Part shown: piece after piece, positions 21,745 to 34,700 of the stretch
Layout: every line of letters starts with the position of its first letter
How positions within the stretch are numbered: position 1 is the stretch's first letter
NCBI GenBank assembly: GCA_022315425.1
Contig: JAIUPT010000036.1
Coordinates: forward strand, 620,001-684,000
Source: Pseudevernia furfuracea
Taxonomy: Eukaryota > Ascomycota > Lecanoromycetes > Lecanorales > Parmeliaceae
Length of the DNA: 64,000 bases
Reading direction: 5' to 3'
Notes under the pieces: model-generated
Told to the model about the DNA's origin: nothing
The model's input: only the letters and a program-made list of their open reading frames with translations
Database searches by the model: none
Translations under genes and position numbers: made by a program

Positions 21745-23888
21745 CTAGCCGAATCTATCCTTGCAATATGCACAAGCCTGTGCATCACACTTTGGGCATC
21801 GCATGACCGTACAGACTCTATGGCAGAAGTTGCACTCATGCCAAGAATCGATGATGTCCCAGAATTCTCGGTGAACTTCCATGTGCGAATCGTGGAAGTC
21901 GATACAGAAAGGAGGGTCGTAATCCTCGTCATCATAGTCATTATTATCGCCAGCAATCGAAGGTTCGGGCGTACCTTCAGTGAAGCCTCGGTCGGGGTCG
22001 GAGTCGTCGTAGCTCACTCTTGGATTAGCCATGTGTTCAGAAAAGGGTTGTTGATGTCGGGTCGTGTCTTCATCATTTTGCCCGTCATACATGGGCAACA
22101 TTGTTTTGGGCGGCTGCTTTGCGTTGCTACTCTTGCCACCAAACGATGTAGAAGGTTCTGATGGTTGAGGTGTAGTGGTTTTTCGATCGCGGTAAGAGCG
22201 TTCATTGTTAGGCGATGGCTTCCCTTGATCCTTATCTGCTTTCCCTTGCGCCTTTGTCTGTATTTTTGATTCGGCTTGCTCTCCTTCACGATTCTCTTTG
22301 CGATTCGCTCTTGCGAGCTCCTCTCTTGCCTAGGAAAGACATGGGGTCAGCGTGCCATGTTCAAGAACTCGAATTTTGTCGCAAGCCATTCCAGAGGGTG
22401 AAAACTAGGGCAAGAAGTACTCTTCACGTCCAAATCACCTTTTGCGACTCGGTTTGAAGTACCAACAAAGAAAAAATCGCTCTGAAATGTACACACCTCT
22501 CGGAGCATGATGTGGGCTGCATTAGCCTCTTGCTCCCAGCCCCTATCTCTCAGCAATTTCACTATCCGCTTGTGTTCGTTTAAGTACTCCTTGAGACATC
22601 TTTTAAGATATTTTCGCTGAATTTGTAGGTCAAAGATATGCTCGTGATTCTCGTCTTCTCTTTCATCCTGATAACGGTTTCGGAGTCAGCAAGCCATTTT
22701 CAAGAAATAGACTCAACTACTAAGATAAGTCTAGGGGGACAACTACGGGGAAAGAAGCCCATCTCGTGACACGCAATGGTGTCGTAAGACTTGTCTCTCG
22801 GCCATACTTAGAGGGAGAACCTTATGCCCGCTCTCAAGACATGTCTGACGACCCAGGCTTACTCAGATATAACGTACCTGCGTTGCCAATTTTGGTTCAT
22901 CCACATTGGCTTTCATTTTCACAATGTTGAATTCGATGCTGATGATCTTGGAGAGCAGAAGCAGTAGCTCAGCAGGCCATTCCTTTTCGCATTGCTCCCT
23001 TTCTGCTTTCTTGCGATCTGCTTGTTCTCTCTGCTCCTTCTTGAGTCTCTTTTGGTACTCCTTCTCTACCTTATCCGACCATTTCGGATCAGGTCGTTGT
23101 GGAGGCGGTGGTTTCCCCCAGTCTTCATCGTCTTCACGACTCTCTCTTTCAAATTTCTCCTTAGCTTGCTTTTTCTTGTCTCCTTCTGCCCGGGCCGCAA
23201 ACTCCTCTGTGCCTTGGTCAAACGGATCTCGTGGTGGTAGTGGCGGTGTGTGAATCTCATGTTTCTTTCCTTCGGTCTCTCTGCGAGCTTCCTTGCGAGC
23301 TGCACGCTGCCGCTGCTGATGCTCGTAAAGATCGTACCTATCCTTCTTTTCCCGATCCCATTGCTTGCCCCATCCATTGCGGTCAGTAGCACCGTGCGCA
23401 TACGTTGGACCGCTCCAGAAATCATCATCTTCACGACGTGCTTGGTCTGCCCTCTCTTGTGCTGTCCTCGACCAGTTCCAAGCCGGCCTTCGTGAGTCTC
23501 CTTGCCAAGCATGGGTAGTAGCACTGGGGTCGGATGATCTTTGAGGTGGCCAATTAGCTGGCTGTGGCGGTTGCCTTACCCTTTGGCTCGATGAGAGGGT
23601 CGCGTCATATACCGTTCGACGATTTTTATCGGAGAGAGTCTCATACGCTGCGCTAAGCTGTGTCATAGCAGATATACTCGTCAGCCATCATAGCAGCTCC
23701 TGTGGGATGGGGCTTGGACTCACTTTTTGGAAGGCTGCAACGGCTTGAGGATTGTGAGGATCTTTGTCCGGGTGAAGTTTCAGAGCCAACTTTCGGTAGG
23801 CATCTCTGACCTCTTTCAGCTCTGCTTTCTGAGTAATTCCCAATAGTTCGTAATGGGTCTGGTGTGAGGATGACGCCATTATTGACAT
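21745..23888 (-). CDS. J-domain protein B with Cys-rich C-terminal module (paralogue of A)
   Basis: Four exons (23724-23888, 22878-23657, 22497-22667, 21745-22329) encode 566 residues. The last two introns are long for this window (210 and 167 bp) but all phases agree. The J domain has HPD in LKLHPDKDPHN, and an intron splits it at FQK / LSAAYETL, the same place as in J-domain protein A. The charged Arg/Glu/Lys middle has a Trp/Asp-rich part, a Leu-rich helical segment (ELLLLLSKIISIEF), a coiled coil and an acidic linker. The end module has HEC-x2-C-x3-C, RCPKC and ACAYC, matching protein A in Cys order. It is presumably an Hsp70 co-chaperone of class C. A start at 23879 (3 residues shorter) is possible. 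Confidence 0.87.
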
Positions 23889-25153
23889 TGTGCAAGAGAA
23901 CTGTCGTTTGGAGTGCCACTGTCTCTGTCGTTTGAGTCGTCACTGTGGCTACACAACTTAACTGGTGCAGGTGTTAATGAACATTTTTTAGAGTAGGACA
24001 TGTTTGCAGGCATGTACCAATATTGCTGTAATAGTTGTATTGATTTTGTTTCACACTGGTACGGTCGAGCTTAGCACGTGAAAAAGATCCCAACCATGGC
24101 ACTGAAATGCCTAGTGAACTGACGAGAGATTCCTAGGCCTCCCTAAATTAGTATTATCAGCGAATTGCTATTCCAGTCAAGAGTGCGTACCTGGGTTTGT
24201 TACCTGTAGTGTTGAGGTGTCGAGCTGGGATCCTGGGGCCAATGCAAGTGTTGTAATAATGTTATTGTTGTTGATAACGATGATGACGATGATGATGATT
24301 GACGAGGATAGATAAACAATGAAGATGTTCTAGTCCCCTAAATTCACCACAGGAGCCTTTGGTGAAAATTGGGCATCAAGCTATGCTTCACCTAAACGAA
24401 AGAATCTGGTGAAGGAGGGCTATGGAGTGAATATTGCATGTGCAGTCCATAAGTTAACAATCGATGTGAGCCGCGCTCCGCGGCTAATGTAAATATACCA
24501 ATCGTTCTTTCCAATCACAGATCCAACTCTGCCTCATGGTAGTAGCCCACATCAAAAGCTCAGAGGTATGTCATTAGAAGCCTGTTAAGATTTTCCTTGT
24601 GTAAGGCAGACTAGCAGTGATTACAATGTGCATTTGATTTTGTCCAGGCAAAAACCTAACATTGATGAGCCAGAACGCAAGCATACTACACTATGGAATG
24701 GAACAGAATATATCTTCGGAACAAATCTCCAACTTACCACTATACACTCTAACAGTAAACTCTCACATGAGTTACTGGTGTATGTAAGATACATCCATCT
24801 GTCTCGAAAATAAATTACGCTGATACATCCTGGATGAATGAACCGAATGGCCAAGCTCAATGGACGATCTCGTACTCAAATATCGTCGAAGGATAATTTT
24901 GTCTCATACGACCCACACAGGTGAGATTCGCATCCAGCTCAAGATCAAGCGATGGGGAAGCGGAAGACCGAGCGAGGTGAGAGACTTGGGGTGTTGGGAG
25001 GATTGAAATGCAAGGAAGGACACGATGGAAAGTCGAAAGGCTAATTGACGGGTATTGAGATGCCTATGTACATCACAATCATCGCCGTAGCACCATTTAG
25101 CCTGCTCATAGGATCCAGGGCACCCAACACTTTCCGGGCCCCACGACCCAAGA
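23889..25153. other. Intergenic region upstream of J-domain protein B
   Basis: These 1.3 kb are mostly AT-rich, with a GAT/GATGAC microsatellite at about 24278-24300 and a short GC palindrome (near 24472-24483). No gene is recognised. Confidence 0.5.
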
Positions 25154-28100
25154 TCAGTAAGCTACTCTTGTTCGCATATCCTGCAAATCGGTTAGCGTTG
25201 GTGACTTCGTATATCTGAATGGGGTAGGACTCACAGATATCTTGCGCTCGATCTCTCGTACCGACCTATCCAACTCTCCAGCAATCATCTGCTTCTTATC
25301 GTTGGGCAGCAATGCGTACCGCTCACATAAGTCTCCATCGATCATTCCCTTGACTGGCGCGTAATATCCTCGATAGATAAGATGATCTCGACCGGCCAGG
25401 GGTGCATCTTCACTTCTCAGATGTTGCTCCAAAGTCTGGAAAAAGTCGACATCTTCTCGGCTAACGAACGGCACAAAGATACCCAAAGTCCCTTGCAAGC
25501 CCGTCCAAACGAGGACATCCCGCCCTCCAGCCACCAGCTGCGTCTTTTGTATGCTTGTAGGCACATCCTGTGCAAAAAAGTGACATATCAAGGAAATGCG
25601 ATTCGGAGCTCCTTGAAGGTACTGCCTTTCGTGGATGAGATGAGCTCCCGAGCCATCCTCGTCGGCTTCTTCAGAGGCCTTTTGGGGGCAGCGTAGCAGC
25701 CAGATATTCCCAAATTTGTCGCCACCAGCAACGGTCTCATAGTCGACCATGGTACTGCATGTCGTCCATCTTGCAATCACGTCATCCACGAACGGTATCA
25801 AGCGATTTTCCTGGAATTTATAGACAACGTAAACAACACTTTCCTGCACGTCGCTGACGATGATGCGGCTGCCTTGGGTTTGTAGACCGACCACAAGGTT
25901 AGGTACCACTTGGGCTTGGCATTTTCGTAGCAGCTGCTTGAGACCTAGGTCATATATGCGAAGCTCATTGCCAACCCCAGCTAAAAGACGACCTTGAAAG
26001 CCAAGCAGGGCTTGCGGGGGTTCCTCGATTTTGGTTTTGTGGATGAATTCTAGCTCTTTGCCATCCTCAAGGAAGCGGTAGACATAGATGAAGCCGGCAG
26101 TAAATGATCGCGGAGCTACCACTACGTCTTTTCCGGTACCAACTATGAGAAATGTCTCGTCATCTTGACTGGAGAACGAAACAGTTGCTATACTGACGGC
26201 AACCTCGTTGTCTTCTAGGTCGATCTGCTGAAGAACCGCTTTGGCGCTTACGGGATCAATGATATGTATACACGACGCCCAATGGCCTTGAGCACGAGGA
26301 TAGCCAAACTCCTCGGGTGGGAGCTCAGCGGCGTCACCATTAGTAAGCGTGGAATCATTCAAAAGGCGTTGCTTTGTAGATGGAGAAAGGGTATTATTAT
26401 CGGCTTCGATTGTGTAGAACAAGGGTTGGTCTGGATGGCGAACAAATTTCCGTGGGGTGTACGTAAGGGGAATTGACTGTTGGAGAAGATTGTTGCCTAG
26501 TTTGTCAATGGAGAAGATCCTAGGAAGAGTTGCATTAGCCCCCGGCAGAGTAACTATGCACGCTACTCGTGTAAATGGGAGCAAGCCATAATTCAGAAGG
26601 AACAATTGGAAGTATTAAAGAGCTTTTCCTCATGATCGCAATTGACATCGGAGAAAACCGCTTATGTATCGTCATGTATGGCAGATTTGAAAGGGGGCAC
26701 AACAATGACGAGGGGCTCACCTCAAGCTCTTCCCCTCGATTCCAACCATTCCTTCCGGACATTGCTCACTGCTGAAATTCGAAGCGTATTCTAATCCAAC
26801 ATAATCCAAAGGTGTGAGCATGAAGCCTTTTGTCTGAGGATCAGAATACCCAAGCCATGGCCGAGAGCTCAGCGCAAGAACAGATGCCTGTCCTTTGACA
26901 GATACTCGAAACAGCTTGGCAGGTTTAGGACCGAGAAAGCGCGTTCGCGTGTCGGAGAGTTCACCAGTGACTTCATCGAGGACTGTGCGAAGATAGACGC
27001 CAGAATAGAGACCTATATGCAAATAAAGCGTGGATCCACCGGATGTGGAATCTGCCATCGCCATAACTGCAAGGGCGCTCGGCGCGGAGGTCAAGGCTTG
27101 AACAGATTTGTTCTCTAATGTAGAGTCCGGATCCAGACTCAGTATTCGTACGGTGGAGTCATCGCAGCCGACAGCGAGAAATTGGCTTCGCACACGGCCT
27201 TCCGGAACCTCACCAAGACTCAAGCATGTCACAGTACCGCTCATCTCTCGCTTTTCGTCGTATTCTGCTAGAGATCCGTCTCGATCCATCTCGAAGTATA
27301 CAATCTCGCCAGAACTCAAAGCCACCGCGACTTGTCGTTCATTCGTTGTCGCTGCAACAATAGATCGATGTTGTGGTGCTGGCCATTCGTTGACTCGCCG
27401 ATCTGCTCTGATATGCCTAATGCCTTTCGGGTGCACTTGAATCAAGGCATCTTCGCCAAGCTGTTGGACTGCGAGTGTTGGAGCAGATGAAAGAAACCCG
27501 GTGTCGGTGACTTCTTCTACTGTCTCACCAATGCTCAAAACCAAGGTCCCATTGTTGAAAGAGAGCACGATGTAAGCATCGTATTCGTCACCGCGGGTGA
27601 TCTTGGTAGTCCAGACAGCCGACGGAACATATGGCAACTCGGAATCCACAATGTCGTTAACCTCCAGCCCATGTTTGAGCGTCCGAAACGAACTTCGTGC
27701 CCCGCTCCCACATATGGAGTATATTTGAGGCGCGTCTTCTTCAGTAAGATTTGCAACTTTGCAGTCCAGCTGAGGATTCATCGAATCAATACTTTCCACA
27801 AGGTTGACATTTTCTGCTCCTCGCGGGTGGAAGTAAACTGCTTCGTACTTTTCAGCGGAATCTGTAGCAAATGAGTCGCTATCAAACTCTGTCTCTTCAT
27901 CATCGTCCCCAAGCTTCTCAAACTGATAGAAATGGTGGTTGCCTGTTTCGCTTGCAACGAAGAGGAAACCGCTTTTGAGAATGCAGAGGTTAGTGGCTAT
28001 AGGGACGGTGTCGAAATATTTTATCTTCAGCTTTTTGATTTCGCCAGTCGGTTGGCCGGCTTCATCTTCTACCATTTCAAGCGTGACTTTAAACATATCT

Positions 28101-29189
28101 CCGTCCTCGCTCTGCAGCAGGAAAAAGAACGCTCCTCGCATTTTGTGCATGACGCCAGCGACAATGTATCTCTTGCGCTCAGGGTTTTCTGTGGCTCCTC
28201 TTCGCCTTGGAATGGCCACTCGGTATGGGTCTTGATTGGAATGCCTGTAAGTGATGTTGTCCAGACCACAAACAAGGACTCCACTGGGGCCGTCTGCACC
28301 TCCAGGAACTTGGAACAACATAGTCGCTGTTCGATCCACAGGATCACTCCATTTCCGGACGACATGATTCAGTCCTAGGTCAAGCTCGTAATAGACCAAG
28401 TGCTTCTCCAAGTCGTCAAAAGCTTGACCTGTTGAGTCTTGATCACATTCTGTGTAGTCGACTTCGAGGGCCGCGAAAACAGGGTTTTCGTATCCAACAT
28501 CAAGACCAACCAGTGCAAACACCAACGTTTGTGCTTTATGGGCCTCGAGTGGAGAGGATATCGTCAATTCAGCCTGTGCGTCTCGATTTAGAACGTAGAC
28601 GAGTTTGTTTTTTTCGACCGATGCTATGAGGCATGCCCTACCCTTTGGGTCCACTGCAAGATACTGTCCCGGTATTACCCGCCGTATACCTGATTTGCCA
28701 AAGGTCTCGAGATGCAACCGGTTGAAGCGATTTTGAGAAGGAACGTATTCGATTATTGTGATACGTCCGGAGTCGGATCCTATGATGATATAATCTAGAG
28801 ACACCGATCTCAGCCCAATTCTTCAAAACATATCCCACATCTAGAGGTAGCATAGCCGTCGTGGCTGCTGAGTCCGGTCGAGCTGCCGCTCCGAACTTCA
28901 AAAATCACTAAATGTAGCTTCCAAAGCCAACGGGAATGTACATACCTTTGTTACTGCCTGCTAGTCTGAATGCTGCCAGTGTCCGTATGATGCCAAACAA
29001 GTCTTGGGATAGGATTGTTGAGATTTTGCCTTGGGCAGGGTCTGGTCGATGGATGGTCAGTCGAGAGCCAGAGGCAGTCACGATCTGTTGCTCCTTGGTA
29101 CCCGCAAATTGCCCGAGTATCGTCTGTGTTATGGAGGAGGGGGGCTGGATCGTAAGGGAGTACATGAACATGCTCGACGTCGCCGCCAT
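25154..29189 (-). CDS. rse1: Pre-mRNA-splicing factor RSE1 (SF3B3/SF3b130)
   Basis: Four exons (28946-29189, 26721-28794, 25235-26519, 25154-25180) give 1209 residues, the standard length for this SF3b subunit of the U2 snRNP. It is a triple beta-propeller protein: the N-terminal MMS1-type propellers begin [13 protein letters not shown], with [20 protein letters not shown] and FSSEQCPEG, and the CPSF_A-type C-terminal domain contains PLTYTPRKF and DLCERYALL. The final exon is only 27 bases and encodes DMRTRVAY, the conserved tail. The preceding 54-bp intron (25181-25234) has a length divisible by three and no stop, so its retention would add 18 residues. It is a nuclear protein that helps U2 engage the branch site. 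It is divergent from MSS51. Confidence 0.96.
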
Positions 29190-29458
29190 TTTTTCTGCCT
29201 CTTTCAGCCCGCAATCTATCGATGGAACTTGATGTCACTCTACGCGAGGATGTCAGCTTACAGTCATCAAGAAAGAGGTATATGGATTCAGAGAAAACTC
29301 CGGCGAAGCGGAATTTTTGCGGACTCGCGAATCCGCGATCCAAGCTCACTAGCGCGGATCTTGGTTTTGATAGGGCTGAATAGGGCTACTCTAAGTATTG
29401 ATGACGCTCAGAGCCATCGGAGCTTCGAGAAAGATTACTCTCCCTAGTAACAGTAGGG

Positions 29459-31051
29459 ATGCAATCCGGATACACCTGCTCGAGGTGCTTGCATAGTCTG
29501 AGAAGACTCGCTGATCCCAGAACCCATACTCAAGGATACAGCTCTATTGCCCGGCGCAGATGGAAATGTACAAGTACGAGACCGAGCGTACAAAATGCAA
29601 CAATTCTCAAGCTTCCAATTCAGCGGCGTGCTGTCACATCTCAAGGACATCAAGGACAAACCCCAATAGATGAGCCGCCGGAAATAGCTACACCTCCTGG
29701 ACTGGCAAATACCCCTGCACCCACTCTCTCCAGCAATGTCCTCCTCGAACCCAACAACCTCTTCCACCACTTCTCCGACTCGCCATCACCAGACATCCGG
29801 CGAAGAGCTGCTTTTATGAAGACTCACGCCTACTGTCCTCATACCTCTCATCATCGAACTCGAATGCCACTGTCTCCCTACGACCCAGAAGCGAGAAAAG
29901 GAACAAAGTCAACGCAACCTCCAGCTTTCGTTCGCTTCGAATGTCCCGATTGCGGAATACCAGTGTCATGTTCAGAAGAACATTGGGCTGATGATTACGA
30001 GTCCCATATGGAGATATGTGACACCCTTCGAGAGGTCAACGAGGACGACCACGATCTGCGCTCCGGACGTTTCTTCCCTGAATTTGAGTACCCAGGCCCA
30101 CAAATGGAAGAGGCACTCGTCAATATGACCAATTGGGATACGTACCTGTACTCGCGTGAATACAGGGCTATCAACGAAGAAAGATCTTTACGTCAAGTAA
30201 CCAAGCTCCTGACCTACCCGGTCACTATTGGGAGCATACTCTCGGAACTCAGTCCGTACGATATCCGCCGAAACGGCCGCCTCACAACCGAAGGCCTGAA
30301 GTCCCTCAGCGCCCTCCGCTACACGCTACACCCTCCCCGCACCGGCGCCGACGGTACTATAAAAGGTCTCCGTCTCAGTCCCCCGCCCGTTCGTATCTTC
30401 ATCCTCGGAGCCCGCGCCGAATCCTCTCTCCCTCGCGAGGTATGGCAACAACTATCTTTCCTCTTTCCTCGCGTTGCCTTCCACCTCATTTTCATCGGCC
30501 CAGAATCGATGGCAAATCGAGACGCCGAGTTTCCACTCCCGGAGCGAACGCCCGGCAATCCATTTGGAGCCGTGGTGGAAGATCGCATAAGTCATGAGAT
30601 GAAAATAAGTACATTTGTCGAATACTACCACACGCTGCATCAAGCTGGGCTGTTCCAGCCTTACGACCCGTATTTTGACTGCTTCGTTCTTTTTCACCCG
30701 GGCTTGGGCCATCCGGCCAGTTCGCATGAGTGGGCAGATACGCTCCCCCAACTATTGGAAACCAAAGTGCCCATCATCTCCACCGGATATACAGAGTGGG
30801 ACATGGAGCGAGACCGAAAATGGGTAGAAGAGAAGGTGGGCGGAGAGATGGATATATTGATGGAGCCCGGAGAGAACAAATTTCGAAGTCTGAGGTGGGA
30901 TCTCAACGACTTTGACCCGGCGGATGTAAGTTGTGGGAATTGGGGGGTTTGGGCTTTCAGGGGGAAGAGGTATGCCCCTTTTATTCTCCTCTCGAGATAG
31001 GACACCGAGCTGACCAACTGATACAGGTACGAAACCACGATGAAGGATTAG
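29459..31051 (+). CDS. mss51: Mitochondrial translation activator / chaperone MSS51-like
   Basis: Two exons (29459-30969 and 31027-31051; 57-bp intron) encode 511 residues; the 25-base second exon encodes only YETTMKD. The N-terminal ~60 residues are Arg/Ser-rich without acids for long runs, fitting a mitochondrial presequence. A Cys pattern occurs near the middle (FECPDCGIPVSCS...HMEICDTL), then the family core VRIFILGARAESSLP, FHLIFIGPES and FVLFHPGLGHP. In yeast Mss51 activates COX1 mRNA translation and binds new Cox1 in the inner membrane. Filamentous-fungal homologues conserve the same core, and exact conservation of role is inference. It starts 269 bases from RSE1 on the opposite strand, so the promoter is shared. 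Confidence 0.88.
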
Positions 31052-31759
31052 AGTGGTATATAGCATTGCGTGGAAGCATATTCTCTATGTAATTAGAAGC
31101 AAGCTTCTATATACACTCGGATACCTGATTGTTTGACTACGAGCGGCTGCATACCGTAGGCGCTGTCCGTGAAAGGCCCTGCTGCCGACTGCGAAGTAAT
31201 TGCCTAAGCAGATACCACGATACCCACCGTTCGTAGCAAGTGACCGTGAAATTGACCCTACATAAATCTGGCTTTCAGGGAAGAAGTCCGACATTGCAAT
31301 TGTTCTTTGGCAACCTGTTGGAGGATCACAGCAAGCTGGCAAGACCGGTGAACATGCGAGAGCTATAAGGTTGGGGCGATGATTGCCACGGGCAGCAGAG
31401 AATGCGTAGTTGACTCGTTCTGGAAGGGAGATGAGCTTCGCTCTCACATGCAAGAGGGACGCGGAATGGGAGAATTTTTGGAATTTAAGGTACTCGTGAA
31501 TAATTTGGGTCCCCGTTTGTAGAATTTGAAGTATGGATTTTCTTTGAATGCTCTGTTCTATCTATTTTGACTGTCGTCCACCTGGTCTTCATGCGATAAT
31601 CAGCATCATACACTCATCTTAGCCAGCTCATCAACCCATCATACGGGTTTTTTCCAGCACGCCATCATAGTCCAATACCAGCCTGAGTGAGTTTACATCC
31701 AACAGGGCACATGATCCAATACAGACGCAACACCTGTTTCCTCGGCCCCCATTTTCTTC
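31052..31759. other. Convergent intergenic region, MSS51 / PAN3
   Basis: These 708 bases lie between converging genes. A 122-codon minus frame (31085-31453) has neither a recognisable domain nor a homologue I know, so I leave it unannotated. Confidence 0.5.
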
Positions 31760-34700
31760 CTATCCTGTTGATCTTCTCACCATATCCTGCCACGTGCCCT
31801 CTAGAGCCCCTTTCAATTCCTTGTACGATACCACAATCACGGACTGCTCATCCCTTGCTGTCAAAGCGATCCTCTCCTCAATGCCTGCATCTAGTTTGTT
31901 CAGGCAAGACAGAATGTGGCCCATATCCACTACAGGATTTGCTTGAGCATCAACCTGATGAAAGACATAGTCGCGGAATAGGCCCAGCACTGCGCGAGAC
32001 CCCTGCGCGGAATTCGTCCGGTCATGCTCATACTCAGGTCGCTCGTTGAGGCAGTTGATTTTCATCATAAGGCGCACAATGCGAGAATTGTCGATCTCCT
32101 GATTGAGTGTGAAATATATCTGATCGTTCAGACGAAGCGAGTTATCGAAAACATCGATGGCATTGGAACTAATTAACTTGATAAGAACGTCAATCCCCTC
32201 ATTATTTTCGGGTCTGTCATGGTCCAGAAGCCAATCAATGACAATTTTGAGCTGCGGGTTATTTTTGTAGTAATTCTGTGCAAAGACAACGGGCGCCCGC
32301 GCTCTAGAGGAAGAATTTGGCATGTTGTTTGTGCCCACGGCTAGAATGAAGTTGCCAAATTTCCGAAAATCCAGTCGCTGTAGGTCAGCAATATCCTGTA
32401 CCTCACTATCCAGCAGGTCCTCCAAGGCACAGCCATTGAGGCGAATGCGGTTCTCGTCGGTCACAATCACTTTAGTTGGTTCAAGGACTCGAACAGCCAG
32501 TTGTGCAGAATGAACAGCTTTCAGAGCGTTGGTGATCTGGACGACGTAGCTCCACAAATCTTTTTCGTTTATAAGAGGAGGAGCATTGCGGTTAGGGCGG
32601 CCAGGCGTCTGGCTAAAGTGCTTTTCGGCGACCGTTTTTGAGTCAGGATGATAGTCTGAAACAACGACTAAGGAGTTGTCATCAAAATTTGTGGTTGTGA
32701 AGGCAAGATGAAGCGATACGACGTTGCTATTTCTAACAGTTCCCCACTTTGAGCGGACAGCGAGGATGACCTTTTCATTGAGGTTCGTGACTCGAAAATC
32801 TAGATTTCATAGGTATTAGCGACCAAATATTTGTGCTATTCAGTGGACAGGTCCCGACCATGTATGCGCCTTAGGCAGTAAGTTCTGCCGTCATTGGCAG
32901 ATACGGCTTTGTAGACGGTGCTAGAATATCCACGCAGTGTCTGACTTTGTTGTTGATTGACGCCTGTCAACGGCGTAAGGGTGTGATAGTGTTCGACGGC
33001 GGGTGTGTTCATTACTGAAAGATTTCGATAAGCCTAAGCCATCTTCCAACAAATAATAGATGTGAATATCGGTATGAAACACGCCTACCTGCAAAAACCC
33101 TCAAAGTAGCCTCAGTCCTTCTATGGAGCTTCAGCCTTATGTCTTCTGGAATGAACATATCTTTAGCAGTTCTCTGATTGGGGTTCGGGGGTTCTCGATG
33201 AGGTTCCAAGGGAGAGTAGAGATTTTGGTTGAGCTAATTCTTTATCAGCTCGGCATTGTCTATGCGCATGGGGTAAAAATGTACCTGGTGTGAGGGGTCT
33301 GCATGATTGGAGTAGTATCTTGGACCATAGCTATTCGTATCTTGGGTATACATGTTTCCGTTCTGGTGAAGATCGGCGGCATTTGGACCAGCATTTGCAA
33401 CTTGGGGAGCGGCGTAAGAGTCGAAGTGATTGGGTTGGGAATATTCAGCGTTTTGTTCGCCCTGTTTGTAAACTTGAGTATTGTAACGAATTGTATTACT
33501 GCTAGAAGGATGCATTGGAGAAGAGAAAGGAGACATGATTGGGCCTAGATAATTGCGAAAATGGATTGGCAACGGGAGTGGTGTTGGTTCTTGGTGGTTG
33601 AAACACTGTCCTTGCCTTTCTGGAGTGTGCTGATGTGGCGTCGGGTAGTGAGAGACAATCAATGGTTGAGATGCTCCTCCATAACTACTGAAGGCACCTG
33701 ATCCAACGGGGACAGATGGCGTTCCCATACTAGATTGTCTGGAAGACTGGAGACCACGTCTGCTGATTGGCGTATTTGGCATGACTGACACATAGCTAGG
33801 GTTTGAATGCCCAGTTCCAATGCTTACTGACCTTCCATGGCCCTTGCTATAAGACCCCGTTGGTGTAGTGGGTGAACTCGAGGGCGGGCTAGGATGGAAT
33901 GCTGGAGTCTCTACGTTCGGATGCCGAATTCTGTGAATCCTTGTGGGAGTGATAGGTGTAACGGACCGAGGCTCGGAGAGGTGTGAGGCAGCCTTGGCGC
34001 TGGACGATTCGTTGTGTTTCGGTGCTTGAGATAGTTTCGGCGGTGTATACGGCGCATTTCCTCGCTGCTTGGGGAGGAGCGGTCCTGTGCCCCAACCTGG
34101 ACGAGAGTAGGCCCCGTCGCTACATTCTGGGCCCGCCGATATGGCAGGTTTGAGATTTCCAATTCCAGGTGAGCCTTGGAGGTCGTCCTCAACCTCCGGA
34201 TGGGACGTGATTGTACTGCCTGCACGTCCGGCGTGCGATGGCACGTCAGCACCCATCAATGAGTCATAATCTTTGCCGCCAGGTGGCTTTGTGGGAGAGT
34301 CCGACACGCTCGCTGAAATACTACGGCGACGCTTCTGGGCACGAAGTTCTAAGGAATGAATTTCTAAGGATTGGTCACGCGTTCCAACGTCAGGAGCCAA
34401 ACTCTCCATAGGATTTTCTAGTGAAGGACAAAGTGGCTCATTCTTATGGTCAGGAATCTCGTCAAACACCGTGACAGAAGAATCTGGCACTGGTCGAGCT
34501 AGATGATCCACTCCAGATGAGGATGCGGAGGTGCCGTCAGACTCTAGGAAAGACGGAATCCTAGAGCGATCTAACTGATCTCTTGAGTATGTTGGTAAAG
34601 ACTTAGCGGTATCCTTGTCTGTAGGAGGATAGCCAGTCTCATTTACGAGAGCAGCCGAATCGCTAGTCTTTTCATGGCCATTTGAACGGGTGTCGAGCGC

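Noticed and set aside
31085..31453. 122-codon minus frame between MSS51 and PAN3
   Set aside because: No domain, presequence logic or splice partner; length is within chance for this region.
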